A model generated the notes under the pieces. That model saw only the letters and a list, made by a program, of their open reading frames with translations, ran no database searches and was not told the origin of the DNA. 27,378 nt of DNA from assembly GCA_002313255.1 (NCBI GenBank), contig DCBA01000116.1, positions 11,364-38,741 of the forward strand, written 5' to 3'. This stretch comes from Gammaproteobacteria bacterium UBA1119 (GTDB taxonomy: Bacteria; Pseudomonadota; Gammaproteobacteria; Pseudomonadales; Azotimanducaceae). Shown one piece after another: positions 8,996 through 16,332 of the stretch (position 1 is its first letter; every line of letters starts with the position of its first letter). Both the position numbers and the translations under genes were made by a program.

Positions 8996-10345
8996 ATGCG
9001 TCAAACAACCGATGGGGTCATGACGCCCGATGCAAGTGGGTTTCGATCGGGCATGTTCTCGTCGTTACGAATTCGGGACTTCAAGCTTTTGTGGATCTCG
9101 AACTTGGCCGCATCGTTCGCCATGCAAATGCAGATGGTTGCGCGCGGCTGGTTGATTTATGACATGACCGGATCGCCGCTCGACCTGACGTGGGTGATGC
9201 TCGCCTTTATGCTGCCGTCCCTCGTCTTCTCCCTGGCGGGTGGCGTTATCGCCGATCGGATGCGAAAGAAGCCGATCATGGTGACCTCGCAGTTGCTGAA
9301 TACCGTCGCCACCGTACTGCTCGCCACTATTATCTATAACGGCGACGTGACCTTTGCGCACTTTATCTATTTTGGCCTCTTTAATGGCACCGTGCTGTCG
9401 TTCAGCATGCCGGCACGTTCGGCCGTCATTCCAGAAATCGTAGGCCGGGATTCGGTCGTTAATGCCATGGCGCTACAAAGCGCTACTTTCAACCTAGCGC
9501 GAATCCTGGGCCCGGTAGCTGCCGGCGGACTCATGGCGTACCTGGGGGGCGGTAATACGTCGTCCACGCTCGGGGTCGGCATCGTCTTCTACCTCATTGC
9601 ACTGCTCTATATCGTGTCGGTCGTTGCGACCGGTCTCTTACGTTACACGGGGAAACCCTCGCGGACCGAACCTACCGGCATGATCGACGACGTCTTAGAA
9701 GGTTTTCGATACATGCGCCACGAACGAATCATCCTTGGATTATTGATCATGGGGTTCCTACCCATGACCTTTGGTTTTACCGCGATGTTCTTGTTGCCCG
9801 TATTTAATGCCGACGTCATTGGTGGCGGTCCCGACGATCTCAGTTTTCTAGTGGCCGCCATGGGCGTGGGCGCCTTAGCCGGTTCATTGGCCCTAGCACG
9901 ACTCGGGGATATAGGCAGTAAAGGTCGCGTCCTGTTTGTAACGTCCTACCTCTGGGCGGCTTTCCTAGTGATGTTCGCGATTTCTCAGACGCTTTGGCTG
10001 GCGATGTTGTTCGGTCTTTTCACCGGACTCTTCGGGTCCGTGATGGGTTCGCTCAACATGAGCGTCGTACAGCTTGCTATACGGCCTGAAATTCGAGGTC
10101 GGGTGATGGCCATCATGTGGATGGCGCACGGGCTCATGCCCATCGGCATTATCCCCATCAGTTGGCTCGCTGAAGTCGTCAGCATTGACATAGCGTTGTT
10201 AGTAAGCGCTTTCTTGCTTGCAGCCACAATGGCTCTTCTCGGCTTCGTTTATCCCGAACTCAAGACCATCGACAAGGGCCACGGCGCGGAGGATAGTGTG
10301 CCCGATACGCAAGTGCCAGGCGCATCGATCCAGGAGGCAAGATGA
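8996..10345 (+). CDS. MFS transporter, MFS_3/EntS-like
   Basis: 449 residues with 10-12 hydrophobic segments. The ATG follows TTAGGG by five bases. The N-terminus (SLRIRDFKLLWISNLAASFAMQMQ) and the loop ADRMRKKPIM fit the MFS_3 family, whose best-known member EntS exports enterobactin. The segment RSAVIPEIVGRD between helices 4 and 5 is also typical. It lies 32 bases after the sulfatase and overlaps the next hotdog gene by ATGA, so it is in the catabolic operon. It may export a toxic intermediate or the released acid, or import substrate; direction and cargo cannot be told. The hydrophilic tail of about 25 residues is unremarkable. Confidence 0.9.
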   Translation: MRQTTDGVMTPDASGFRSGMFSSLRIRDFKLLWISNLAASFAMQMQMVARGWLIYDMTGSPLDLTWVMLAFMLPSLVFSLAGGVIADRMRKKPIMVTSQLLNTVATVLLATIIYNGDVTFAHFIYFGLFNGTVLSFSMPARSAVIPEIVGRDSVVNAMALQSATFNLARILGPVAAGGLMAYLGGGNTSSTLGVGIVFYLIALLYIVSVVATGLLRYTGKPSRTEPTGMIDDVLEGFRYMRHERIILGLLIMGFLPMTFGFTAMFLLPVFNADVIGGGPDDLSFLVAAMGVGALAGSLALARLGDIGSKGRVLFVTSYLWAAFLVMFAISQTLWLAMLFGLFTGLFGSVMGSLNMSVVQLAIRPEIRGRVMAIMWMAHGLMPIGIIPISWLAEVVSIDIALLVSAFLLAATMALLGFVYPELKTIDKGHGAEDSVPDTQVPGASIQEAR

Positions 10346-10836
10346 CCGAGTCCGCCATTACTTACGTCACCGACGACATGCATAAACTGAAAGGTGTCTG
10401 GATCGATGAACGAACATCGCCTCCCATTTCAATGTCCGATATTCGAAAATGGGCGATCGCAACGTATTGGCCCGAGCAACCGCCACGTATTTACTGGGAC
10501 GAACCATACGCCGAGGGCACTCGGTGGGGTGGCATTCTCGCGCCCCCAGATTTCAACCCTTTTGCCTGGCCCGTTGAACGAATCGCGCGGGCCGACATAC
10601 CGCAGCCTCGAAAAACGGATGGTTCACGATTTACCGGGATGAACGGTGGCCAGACCGACACCTACGGCGCACCAATGCGATCCGGTGACGTCATTACAGC
10701 TCGTTCGCGTCTGTCTGATTGGCACGAACGCGACGGCCGGCTCGGCTGGACGCTTTATACAACCACTGAAATTGAATGGCGCAATCAAAACGACGAACAC
10801 GTTAAAACACGGATGTCGATCGGCATCCGTTACTAA
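10342..10836 (+). CDS. MaoC-like hotdog protein, FAS1-type N-terminal dehydratase domain
   Basis: 164 residues. The ATG overlaps the MFS stop (ATGA) and has AGGAGG four bases upstream. The pattern IRKWAIATYWPEQPPRIYWDEPYAEGTRWGGILAPP, noted here in part as IYWDEPYAEGTRWGG (about 50-64), and later GMNGGQ and RSGDVITA belong to the hotdog N-terminal dehydratase family. In two-part enoyl-CoA hydratases this half lacks the catalytic Asp/His and pairs with a second hotdog subunit, here the next gene ten bases on. The pair looks like ChsH2 (N-terminal domain) with ChsH1 of steroid side-chain degradation, but here no DUF35 domain is fused to it. The likely role is one half of a heteromeric hydratase. 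Confidence 0.85.
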   Translation: MTESAITYVTDDMHKLKGVWIDERTSPPISMSDIRKWAIATYWPEQPPRIYWDEPYAEGTRWGGILAPPDFNPFAWPVERIARADIPQPRKTDGSRFTGMNGGQTDTYGAPMRSGDVITARSRLSDWHERDGRLGWTLYTTTEIEWRNQNDEHVKTRMSIGIRY

Positions 10837-10845
10837 GGAGGGACT

Positions 10846-11265
10846 ATGTCCATCAAATTTTCGGAAATTGAAATTGGAGATAGTCTGCCGCATTGGTCGC
10901 GTCGCACCTCCTTTGCCGAGTGGAACCGCTACGCGGCAGTCAACGATGAATTTGTACCATTTCACATGGACGACGAAGCCGGTCGACGCGCTGGCAACGA
11001 ACAAGGCGCGTTCGGAATGGGCAACCTTCGCTACGCGTACATCGTGAATGCGTTGCATACCTGGATTGGCGACGAAGCACGTATCCACGAAGTTGCTTGT
11101 CAGTATCGCGCAATCAATCAAAAAGACGATGTCTTAACCGTAACTGGAACAGTAACCGACAAAAAAACCGAGGAAGGTGAACAAAGGGTGTATCTCGATA
11201 TCAACGTCGTCACAGATGACGACCAATCCACCTGTCCAGGGCATGCAGTCGTGGCGTTAGCCTAG
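10846..11265 (+). CDS. MaoC-family hydratase subunit (ChsH1-like)
   Basis: 139 residues, one hotdog domain, with a strong AAGGAGGG before the ATG. The hydratase-2 motif region reads NDEFVPFHMDD (33-43). His40 is in place, but the Asp five residues before it in the usual D-x4-H pair is Glu35, with Asp34 next to it. GAFGMGN (about 53-59) follows in the expected place. A single-domain MaoC subunit next to a FAS1-type partner is the layout of heteromeric (R)-type enoyl-CoA hydratases. It probably hydrates an enoyl-CoA to the beta-hydroxy-acyl-CoA that the downstream aldolase-like protein would cleave. The Glu may alter activity or be normal for this subgroup. Confidence 0.85.
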   Translation: MSIKFSEIEIGDSLPHWSRRTSFAEWNRYAAVNDEFVPFHMDDEAGRRAGNEQGAFGMGNLRYAYIVNALHTWIGDEARIHEVACQYRAINQKDDVLTVTGTVTDKKTEEGEQRVYLDINVVTDDDQSTCPGHAVVALA

Positions 11266-11301
11266 AAAGTTGGCATTCGTGGACGCGTAATCGAACCGCC
11301 C

Positions 11302-11562
11302 ATGGACTGCCGAGTTGGATGCGGTGCCTGCTGTATTGCACCGTCAATAAACATACCCATGCCGGGCATGCCTCACGGAAAACCTGCCGGCGTCCGCTGC
11401 CTTCATTTGAGCGAAGATCGTCGATGCACGCTATACGAAAGTCCCGAGCGTCCCGATATTTGTCGACGGTTCGCACCCGAATTGGCTTTCTGCGGAACAA
11501 ACTTTGACGACGCAATAGAGAAATTTAGCGTGCTTGAACTGGAGACTCGACCAATTGGTTAG
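11302..11562 (+). CDS. YkgJ-family cysteine cluster protein
   Basis: 86 residues with eight cysteines: C3, C7, C10 and C11 at the N-terminus (CRVGCGACC), then C33, C42, C54 and C64. The CGACC start, the RCTLYESPERPDICRRF segment and the short length match the YkgJ (UPF0153) family, thought to bind zinc or an iron-sulfur cluster. Its function is unknown. There is no clear ribosome site, and it lies 36 bases after the MaoC gene. The C-terminal end is short, and the next gene starts 73 bases on. It lies within a hydratase-aldolase gene set without obvious functional reason; it may be a stable genomic neighbour rather than part of the pathway. Confidence 0.85.
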   Translation: MDCRVGCGACCIAPSINIPMPGMPHGKPAGVRCLHLSEDRRCTLYESPERPDICRRFAPELAFCGTNFDDAIEKFSVLELETRPIG

Positions 11563-11635
11563 ACGAATTACCAACGACGGTTCTCAACGTCACAAGCGTA
11601 TAAAAGGAAACAACATTCATTTGCTGGAAAACACG

Positions 11636-12010
11636 ATGGGCCGATGTCGATTGATCCTTTGTTTAGGTTTCTTGACGACCTTCGTTGGGTGCACGTCATC
11701 TAGCTTGCCAGGCCGTCCGATCGTAGACATGAAAGGAGTCAATATAGCGGCCTACGAGGCAGACCTCGCCGAATGCAATGAGTACGCGAAAGAGGTCGAA
11801 ACGGGCAAACAAGTGGCGATCGGCGCCGCGGCTGGTGCAGCTGTAGGCGGACTGATGGGGGCCTCAATTGGCAATGGTGATCGGGCCAAACGATCTGCGG
11901 GTGCAGGCGCTACGTACGGAGGCGCCCGCGGTGGCATGCGAGCGATGAACGAAAGCAACAAGGTCGTAAGGAATTGTCTTCGCAACCGCGGTTACGTGGT
12001 GCTTAATTAA
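11636..12010 (+). CDS. Glycine-zipper lipoprotein
   Basis: 124 residues from ATG 11636, with GGAAA five bases upstream. The frame is open further upstream (to 11534), but the N-terminus from this ATG is a lipoprotein signal: a basic start, a hydrophobic stretch LILCLGFLTTF, then FVGC with C19 as the lipid-modified cysteine (Phe at -3 is slightly unusual). The middle holds a glycine-zipper, AIGAAAGAAVGGLMGASIG (about 62-80), followed by a basic and glycine-rich stretch. Such proteins insert into or lie on the outer membrane and are often of unknown role. Two further cysteines occur near residues 47 and 114. A link to the surrounding catabolic genes is not evident. Confidence 0.8.
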   Translation: MGRCRLILCLGFLTTFVGCTSSSLPGRPIVDMKGVNIAAYEADLAECNEYAKEVETGKQVAIGAAAGAAVGGLMGASIGNGDRAKRSAGAGATYGGARGGMRAMNESNKVVRNCLRNRGYVVLN

Positions 12011-12105
12011 CCCATAAATTTGAGCACCGGTTTCCGACGAAGCCCACCGTTTCCGGTCAATTACCGCGGTGCGTCAACCGAATCCCTTCCAACACAACAC
12101 GCCTC

Positions 12106-12114
12106 TGGTATTCT
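12106..12114 (+). promoter_or_regulatory. Possible extended -10 promoter of the thiolase operon
   Basis: TGGTATTCT reads as TG-n plus a -10 hexamer (TATTCT, four of six to consensus). A weak -35 (CTTCCA, 12086-12091) lies 17 bases upstream. Transcription would begin near 12121, leaving about 19 bases before the ATG at 12140. It lies in the 129-base gap after the lipoprotein, the largest gap in this run, which supports a fresh promoter. Confidence 0.35.
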
Positions 12115-12139
12115 GGTTCGTTTGGGAGAGGGGTGCCCG

Positions 12140-13399
12140 ATGAACGCAGAAATCGACGCCACATCGGAGAAATTTCTACGCGGCAAGTACGCCATCGTGG
12201 GCGTCGGCGAGACGCCATACACGAGGGGATCTGGGACGACAACGCGGGCCCTTGGTACCTACGCGGTAAGACGTGCCATTGAAGACGCCGGACTTCGGAT
12301 GGACGATATCGACGGCATGCTCTCCTACAGCGGCAACGATTCGATACCGTCAACCGCAGTCGCTGGCGATCTTGGTATTCGACTCAATTTCTACATGGAC
12401 GTCATGGGTGGCGGATCAAGCACCGAAGCCCTTATCGGTATCGCGATGGGCGTGATCGAGGCCGGGATGTGTAAGACCGTTGTCATTTTCCGTTCAATGA
12501 ACGGGTACTCACAAATACGAATCGGGGGAACCGGACGAGGATCTGGAGCTTCCAACCTCAGCGGTGACGGTCTATTTGGTCGCGCCTATGGTCAATCAAG
12601 CGCCGCGCAAGCATTCGCACAAACCTTTATGCGACATATGTACGACTACGGGACCACGCCCGAACAAATAGCTCATGTGAAAGCGATTCACTCGGAACAC
12701 GCGTCAAACAACCCGAAAGCGTACTACAAGCACCGGGTCACCGTTGACGACGTCCTTTCGAGTCGAATGATCGTAAAGCCTCTCCACCTGCTGGATTGCT
12801 GCGTTGAAACCGACAATGCGACGGCAATCGTGGTGACGCGGATGGATCGCGCCCGCGACTGCAAACATATGCCGGCAACCATCCTGTCGGTCGTTGGACG
12901 ATGCTGCAAACCCCGAATCGACAACCATTATCAAGCCGGCCCGATCTCGACCGTGGCCGGTCATTACGCCAAAGAAATTCTATGGCCGAATGCGGGTGTC
13001 GGTCCCGACGACGTCGACCTAACCGGTTCGTACGACGCCTTTACGTTCACCACCATGTTGCAGCTTGAGGACTATGGTTTCTGCGAAAAAGGCGATGGCG
13101 GCGAATACGTGAGCTCCGGAATCATGCGCCTTGGCGGTGCACGACCCAACAACACCAGCGGCGGACATCTCTGCGAAGGATATACGCACGGCATGAACAT
13201 GGTGATCGAGAACGTTCGTCAGCTTCGAGGGGAGATTGACGATAGTTGTCCCACCGATACGAATGGCAAGCGTCAACACACATACGATTACTCAACCGGG
13301 GGTTGCCGCCAAGTTCGTGATCCGGAAATCACTGCCAATCTCGGTTGGGCGATGCCTGGTACAGGGTCGGCGCTCGTCATGGCAAAAGGAGAACGATGA
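12140..13399 (+). CDS. Thiolase-fold protein, Ltp2-like aldolase candidate (no catalytic Cys)
   Basis: 419 residues from ATG 12140, preceded by GAGAGGGG. The fold is that of SCP2/lipid-transfer thiolases (VGVGETPYTRGSG near the start). Where true thiolases have the nucleophilic Cys, this protein has GGGSSTEAL (S93, S94), and the C-terminal Cys is absent from MPGTGSALVM. Two tyrosines lie in active-site loops, Y298 in GSYDAFT and Y348 in EGYTHG. From memory, Ltp2-type retro-aldolases use tyrosines of this kind instead of Cys and His. The next gene encodes the DUF35 partner that such proteins need, overlapping by ATGA. The probable role is carbon-carbon cleavage of a beta-hydroxyacyl-CoA rather than thiolysis. 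Confidence 0.8.
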   Translation: MNAEIDATSEKFLRGKYAIVGVGETPYTRGSGTTTRALGTYAVRRAIEDAGLRMDDIDGMLSYSGNDSIPSTAVAGDLGIRLNFYMDVMGGGSSTEALIGIAMGVIEAGMCKTVVIFRSMNGYSQIRIGGTGRGSGASNLSGDGLFGRAYGQSSAAQAFAQTFMRHMYDYGTTPEQIAHVKAIHSEHASNNPKAYYKHRVTVDDVLSSRMIVKPLHLLDCCVETDNATAIVVTRMDRARDCKHMPATILSVVGRCCKPRIDNHYQAGPISTVAGHYAKEILWPNAGVGPDDVDLTGSYDAFTFTTMLQLEDYGFCEKGDGGEYVSSGIMRLGGARPNNTSGGHLCEGYTHGMNMVIENVRQLRGEIDDSCPTDTNGKRQHTYDYSTGGCRQVRDPEITANLGWAMPGTGSALVMAKGER

Positions 13400-13917
13400 T
13401 GCCGCTTCAAGGCGAATATCTCGGCATGTCGGTTGCCATACCGGACGTCGATCGACCGAATCAGGAGTTTTATACCCACTGTGGACAGGGGGTGCTGCAC
13501 CTGCAGTCATGCGTGAAGTGCACGCTACTTCGTTACCCGACGACGACTGCTTGTCCCTGGTGTGCAGAGTCTGAGTACGTATGGACGCCGGTATCGGGGA
13601 AGGGAACGTTGTACTCGTATGGCGAAGTACACCACGCGATCCAACCAACCTTTCAACAATTCACCCCGTACCTCATCCTACTCGTTGAACTGGATGAGCA
13701 ACGCGACCTCCCGAACCGTTTCGACGGGTTACGTATAAACGGCAACCTAGCTGACGCATCCGGGGAAATGGCCAAGCCTGAACTAGTCGCTACCGTTGGG
13801 ATTGGCAGTCGTCTGCGCGTCGTCTTTAAATCGATTGGCGACAGCATGGCGATTCCGCTGTGGACGCTCGACACCGAGATCAAACAAGAAGCTCCCTGGC
13901 GATATCCCGACAATTAG
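13396..13917 (+). CDS. DUF35 OB-fold protein with rubredoxin-like zinc ribbon
   Basis: 173 residues. The ATG overlaps the thiolase stop (ATGATG) and has AAAAGGAG close upstream; the second ATG (13399) is also possible. Residues 24-56 read as the standard DUF35 entry, with zinc ligands C39/C42 and C53/C56 (SCVKC and ACPWC), and an OB-fold follows from GKGTLYSYG onward. DUF35 proteins bind thiolase-fold enzymes and hotdog hydratases and hold acyl-CoA between them. In the steroid aldolase ChsH2 this domain is fused to a hotdog domain; here it is free-standing, directly after the thiolase-fold gene. It is the expected obligate partner of that protein. Six bases separate it from the TTG of the next frame. 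Confidence 0.88.
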   Translation: MMPLQGEYLGMSVAIPDVDRPNQEFYTHCGQGVLHLQSCVKCTLLRYPTTTACPWCAESEYVWTPVSGKGTLYSYGEVHHAIQPTFQQFTPYLILLVELDEQRDLPNRFDGLRINGNLADASGEMAKPELVATVGIGSRLRVVFKSIGDSMAIPLWTLDTEIKQEAPWRYPDN

Positions 13918-13926
13918 GAGGCATTG

Positions 13927-15555
13927 GTGTATTTCAACTTGGCAACCATTAGCGAAGCCGTTGCGGACGTCGTTCCAGATCGTGAGGCCATTATATTTAA
14001 AGACCGTCGCATCACGTACGGAACCTTGCGGGACCGATCGCGACGACTCGCGAACCTGCTTCTTGACCGCGGACTTGGCATGCGAACGCCCCGCAATCAA
14101 CTTCCGGATTGGGAATCGGGCCAGGATCACCTCGGCATCTATCTGTACAACGGTAACGAATACCTTGAAGGCATGTTGGGAGCGTTCAAAGCCCGCCTCG
14201 CTCCATTCAACATTAACTACCGGTACGTCGATGAAGAATTGGTTTACCTACTTAATAACGCTAAGACTCGTGCCCTTCTGTATCACAGCTCTCTCGCGGA
14301 TCGTGTACGGGCAATTCGCGACCGCGTTCCATCCATGGAACTACTTGTGCAAGTCACCGACGACGAGAGCGATCTACTACCGGGCGCGTTGGACTATGAA
14401 ACGGCTCTATCCGAATCGGACGAACGACGACCCGAGGTGGAATGGGACCCCGACGACCTTTACATCCTCTATACGGGCGGGACTACGGGCATGCCAAAGG
14501 GTGTGTTGTGGCGGCATAGCGACGTCCTTATTGCGACCTTGGGCGGTCGTCGAGCCAACGGACATGTTCTTGGAAGTCTTGACGAATACGTTAACCGCGC
14601 ACGAGGCATGGGTAGGAAGTCGCTCCCGGCACCGCCCTTCATGCACGGCGCCGGGCATTGGAACGCGCTACAAATGCTTAACGCAGGTGGAACCGTGGTC
14701 ATTCAAGACAATGTGTTCCGATTCGATCCGAAAAACGTTCTTGAAATTATCGCCCGGGAAGAAGTCACTACCTTGCTGATCGTTGGTGATGCCTTCGGCC
14801 GCCCCTTAGCAGATGAACTCGCCAATAACCCTCACAACGTCTCGTCACTTCGAAACATCATTACGGGCGGCGCCATTATGACCGCTAACGTCAAGAGAGA
14901 GCTGATCGAACTCATCCCGCAAGTGAACATTATCGATTCGGCGGGCTCATCAGAAACTGGTGGCCAGGCGTCGCACGTGAGTAACGCCAAAGCAGGTGCA
15001 GAAACCGGTCGTTTTACCCTCACCCCGAACAATGCGGTATTAGCCCAAGATTTGTCGCAAGTATTGGCCCCGGGTCACAAGGAACTGGGTTGGTGGGCCC
15101 GCAGCGGCAACATCCCCTTAGGCTACTTGGATGACGAAGCAAAAACGCGAGAAACATTTCCAACGGTCAACGGTATTAAATACTCCGTTCCCGGGGACAA
15201 AGTCCGGCTCTTATCGGATGGCACACTTGAGCTGCACGGCAGAGATTCCACCACTATCAACTCGGGCGGCGAAAAAATATTTGCCGAAGAAGTGGAACAA
15301 GCCGTCAAACACCACTCGGCAGTGTTCGACGCGGTCGTCACCGGCAGGAGGTCTGAACGCTGGGGCAACGAAGTGGTTGCAATTGTGCAGCTAAAAGAAG
15401 GCGTCGCGGCGACTGAAGAAGGTTTGCTAGCAGAGTGCGAGCGCCACATCGCGCGATATAAACTACCTAAGGCATTCATTTTTTTAGAAGCCATCGTACG
15501 CAGTCCTAGCGGCAAAGCAGACTACCGATGGGCCAAAGACATTGTCGAACGCTGA
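13927..15555 (+). CDS. Acyl-CoA synthetase (AMP-forming, FadD-type)
   Basis: 542 residues from GTG 13927, five bases after AGGAGG (13916-13921); a TTG at 13924 is in frame but too close. The ANL-family signature YTGGTTGMPKG is at 182-192. The C-terminal part has GRDSTTINSGGEKIFAEEV and the catalytic lysine K530 in SPSGKADYR. It activates a carboxylic acid with ATP and CoA. In this context it probably supplies the CoA ester for the hydratase and aldolase-like proteins encoded just upstream. It resembles the FadD-type synthetases used for branched or cyclic acids, but the acid cannot be named. It ends the tightly spaced thiolase-DUF35-ligase block. Confidence 0.92.
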   Translation: MYFNLATISEAVADVVPDREAIIFKDRRITYGTLRDRSRRLANLLLDRGLGMRTPRNQLPDWESGQDHLGIYLYNGNEYLEGMLGAFKARLAPFNINYRYVDEELVYLLNNAKTRALLYHSSLADRVRAIRDRVPSMELLVQVTDDESDLLPGALDYETALSESDERRPEVEWDPDDLYILYTGGTTGMPKGVLWRHSDVLIATLGGRRANGHVLGSLDEYVNRARGMGRKSLPAPPFMHGAGHWNALQMLNAGGTVVIQDNVFRFDPKNVLEIIAREEVTTLLIVGDAFGRPLADELANNPHNVSSLRNIITGGAIMTANVKRELIELIPQVNIIDSAGSSETGGQASHVSNAKAGAETGRFTLTPNNAVLAQDLSQVLAPGHKELGWWARSGNIPLGYLDDEAKTRETFPTVNGIKYSVPGDKVRLLSDGTLELHGRDSTTINSGGEKIFAEEVEQAVKHHSAVFDAVVTGRRSERWGNEVVAIVQLKEGVAATEEGLLAECERHIARYKLPKAFIFLEAIVRSPSGKADYRWAKDIVER

Positions 15556-15599
15556 TACGATAACTGGCCCAAATTAAAACGTAACAAGGCATCGCTTAA

Positions 15600-16301
15600 A
15601 TGATAAAGGGGCAAGTTAAAGCGCTGGTGTTTGATGTCGGAGGAAGCATCTTCGACTGGCAAACGGCAACGCGAACGGCCGTCGCGACACTCGCGAAATC
15701 CAGAGACGTTGAGGTCGATGATCGTGCATTTGCATTCGACTGGCGACGACGGATGTTTGAAACGCTCGGCGAGGTACGTTCGGGCGCTCTTTCCTGGCGT
15801 AACGCCGATCAAATTCATCGAGACGTTCTCGACGAACTGGCAGAAAGATATCCGGCGCTGGGACTCTCGACCGACGACCGCGATGAGTTGAATCGGGCGT
15901 GGCACAAGATGGATGTGTGGGAGGACGTGCCAGCCGCACTCGGCGAACTCCGCAACCACTACATCGTCGCAATTTTGACGGTTCTGTCGTTATCCATTGT
16001 GGTCGATAGCTCAAAACATGCCGGCATTAACTGGGATGCTTATCTGTCGTGCGAATTCCTTGGTACGTACAAGCCGGAGCCAGAGGCCTATCAATATGCC
16101 GCAAGATTGCTCAACGCGACCCCTGAAGAAACCATGATGGTTGCCGTCCATCCACCCGACCTACTCGCCGCTCAGCGTGCGGGACTAAAGACAGCCTACG
16201 TCCTGCCGAAACTAGATGAAATGGGAAGCCAAGGAGAAACTTCTAGTTTCGATATCATTGCCGAAAACTACCGCCACTTGGCACAACTGCTTTGCAACTA
16301 A
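15600..16301 (+). CDS. HAD-superfamily hydrolase, haloacid dehalogenase type II-like
   Basis: 233 residues. Motif I carries the nucleophile as VFDVGGSIFDW (D12), near the FD-x-x-GT entry of L-2-haloacid dehalogenases. Motif III is present as GTYKPEPEAY, and motif IV as VAVHPPDLLAAQRAG. The motif II region reads AILTVLSLS where dehalogenases have LSNG, so the Ser-Asn pair is missing. The cap (about 20-90) is helical as in type II enzymes. Members hydrolyse carbon-halogen bonds or phosphate esters. The degenerate motif II makes true dehalogenase activity doubtful. It lies between the CoA ligase and an SDR, with AAGG about ten bases before the ATG. Confidence 0.78.
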   Translation: MIKGQVKALVFDVGGSIFDWQTATRTAVATLAKSRDVEVDDRAFAFDWRRRMFETLGEVRSGALSWRNADQIHRDVLDELAERYPALGLSTDDRDELNRAWHKMDVWEDVPAALGELRNHYIVAILTVLSLSIVVDSSKHAGINWDAYLSCEFLGTYKPEPEAYQYAARLLNATPEETMMVAVHPPDLLAAQRAGLKTAYVLPKLDEMGSQGETSSFDIIAENYRHLAQLLCN

Positions 16302-16332
16302 CGCCGCGCTGAATTGAGTAAGGAGAGCATCC

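Noticed and set aside
12140..13399. Reading the thiolase-fold gene as an acetyl-CoA acetyltransferase
   Set aside because: Both catalytic cysteines are absent and a DUF35 gene follows directly, which fits an aldolase or lipid-transfer type better.
13796..14779. A 327-codon plus-strand open frame
   Set aside because: It lies in another frame across the DUF35 and acyl-CoA synthetase genes, whose motifs are complete, and its own translation shows no recognisable family.
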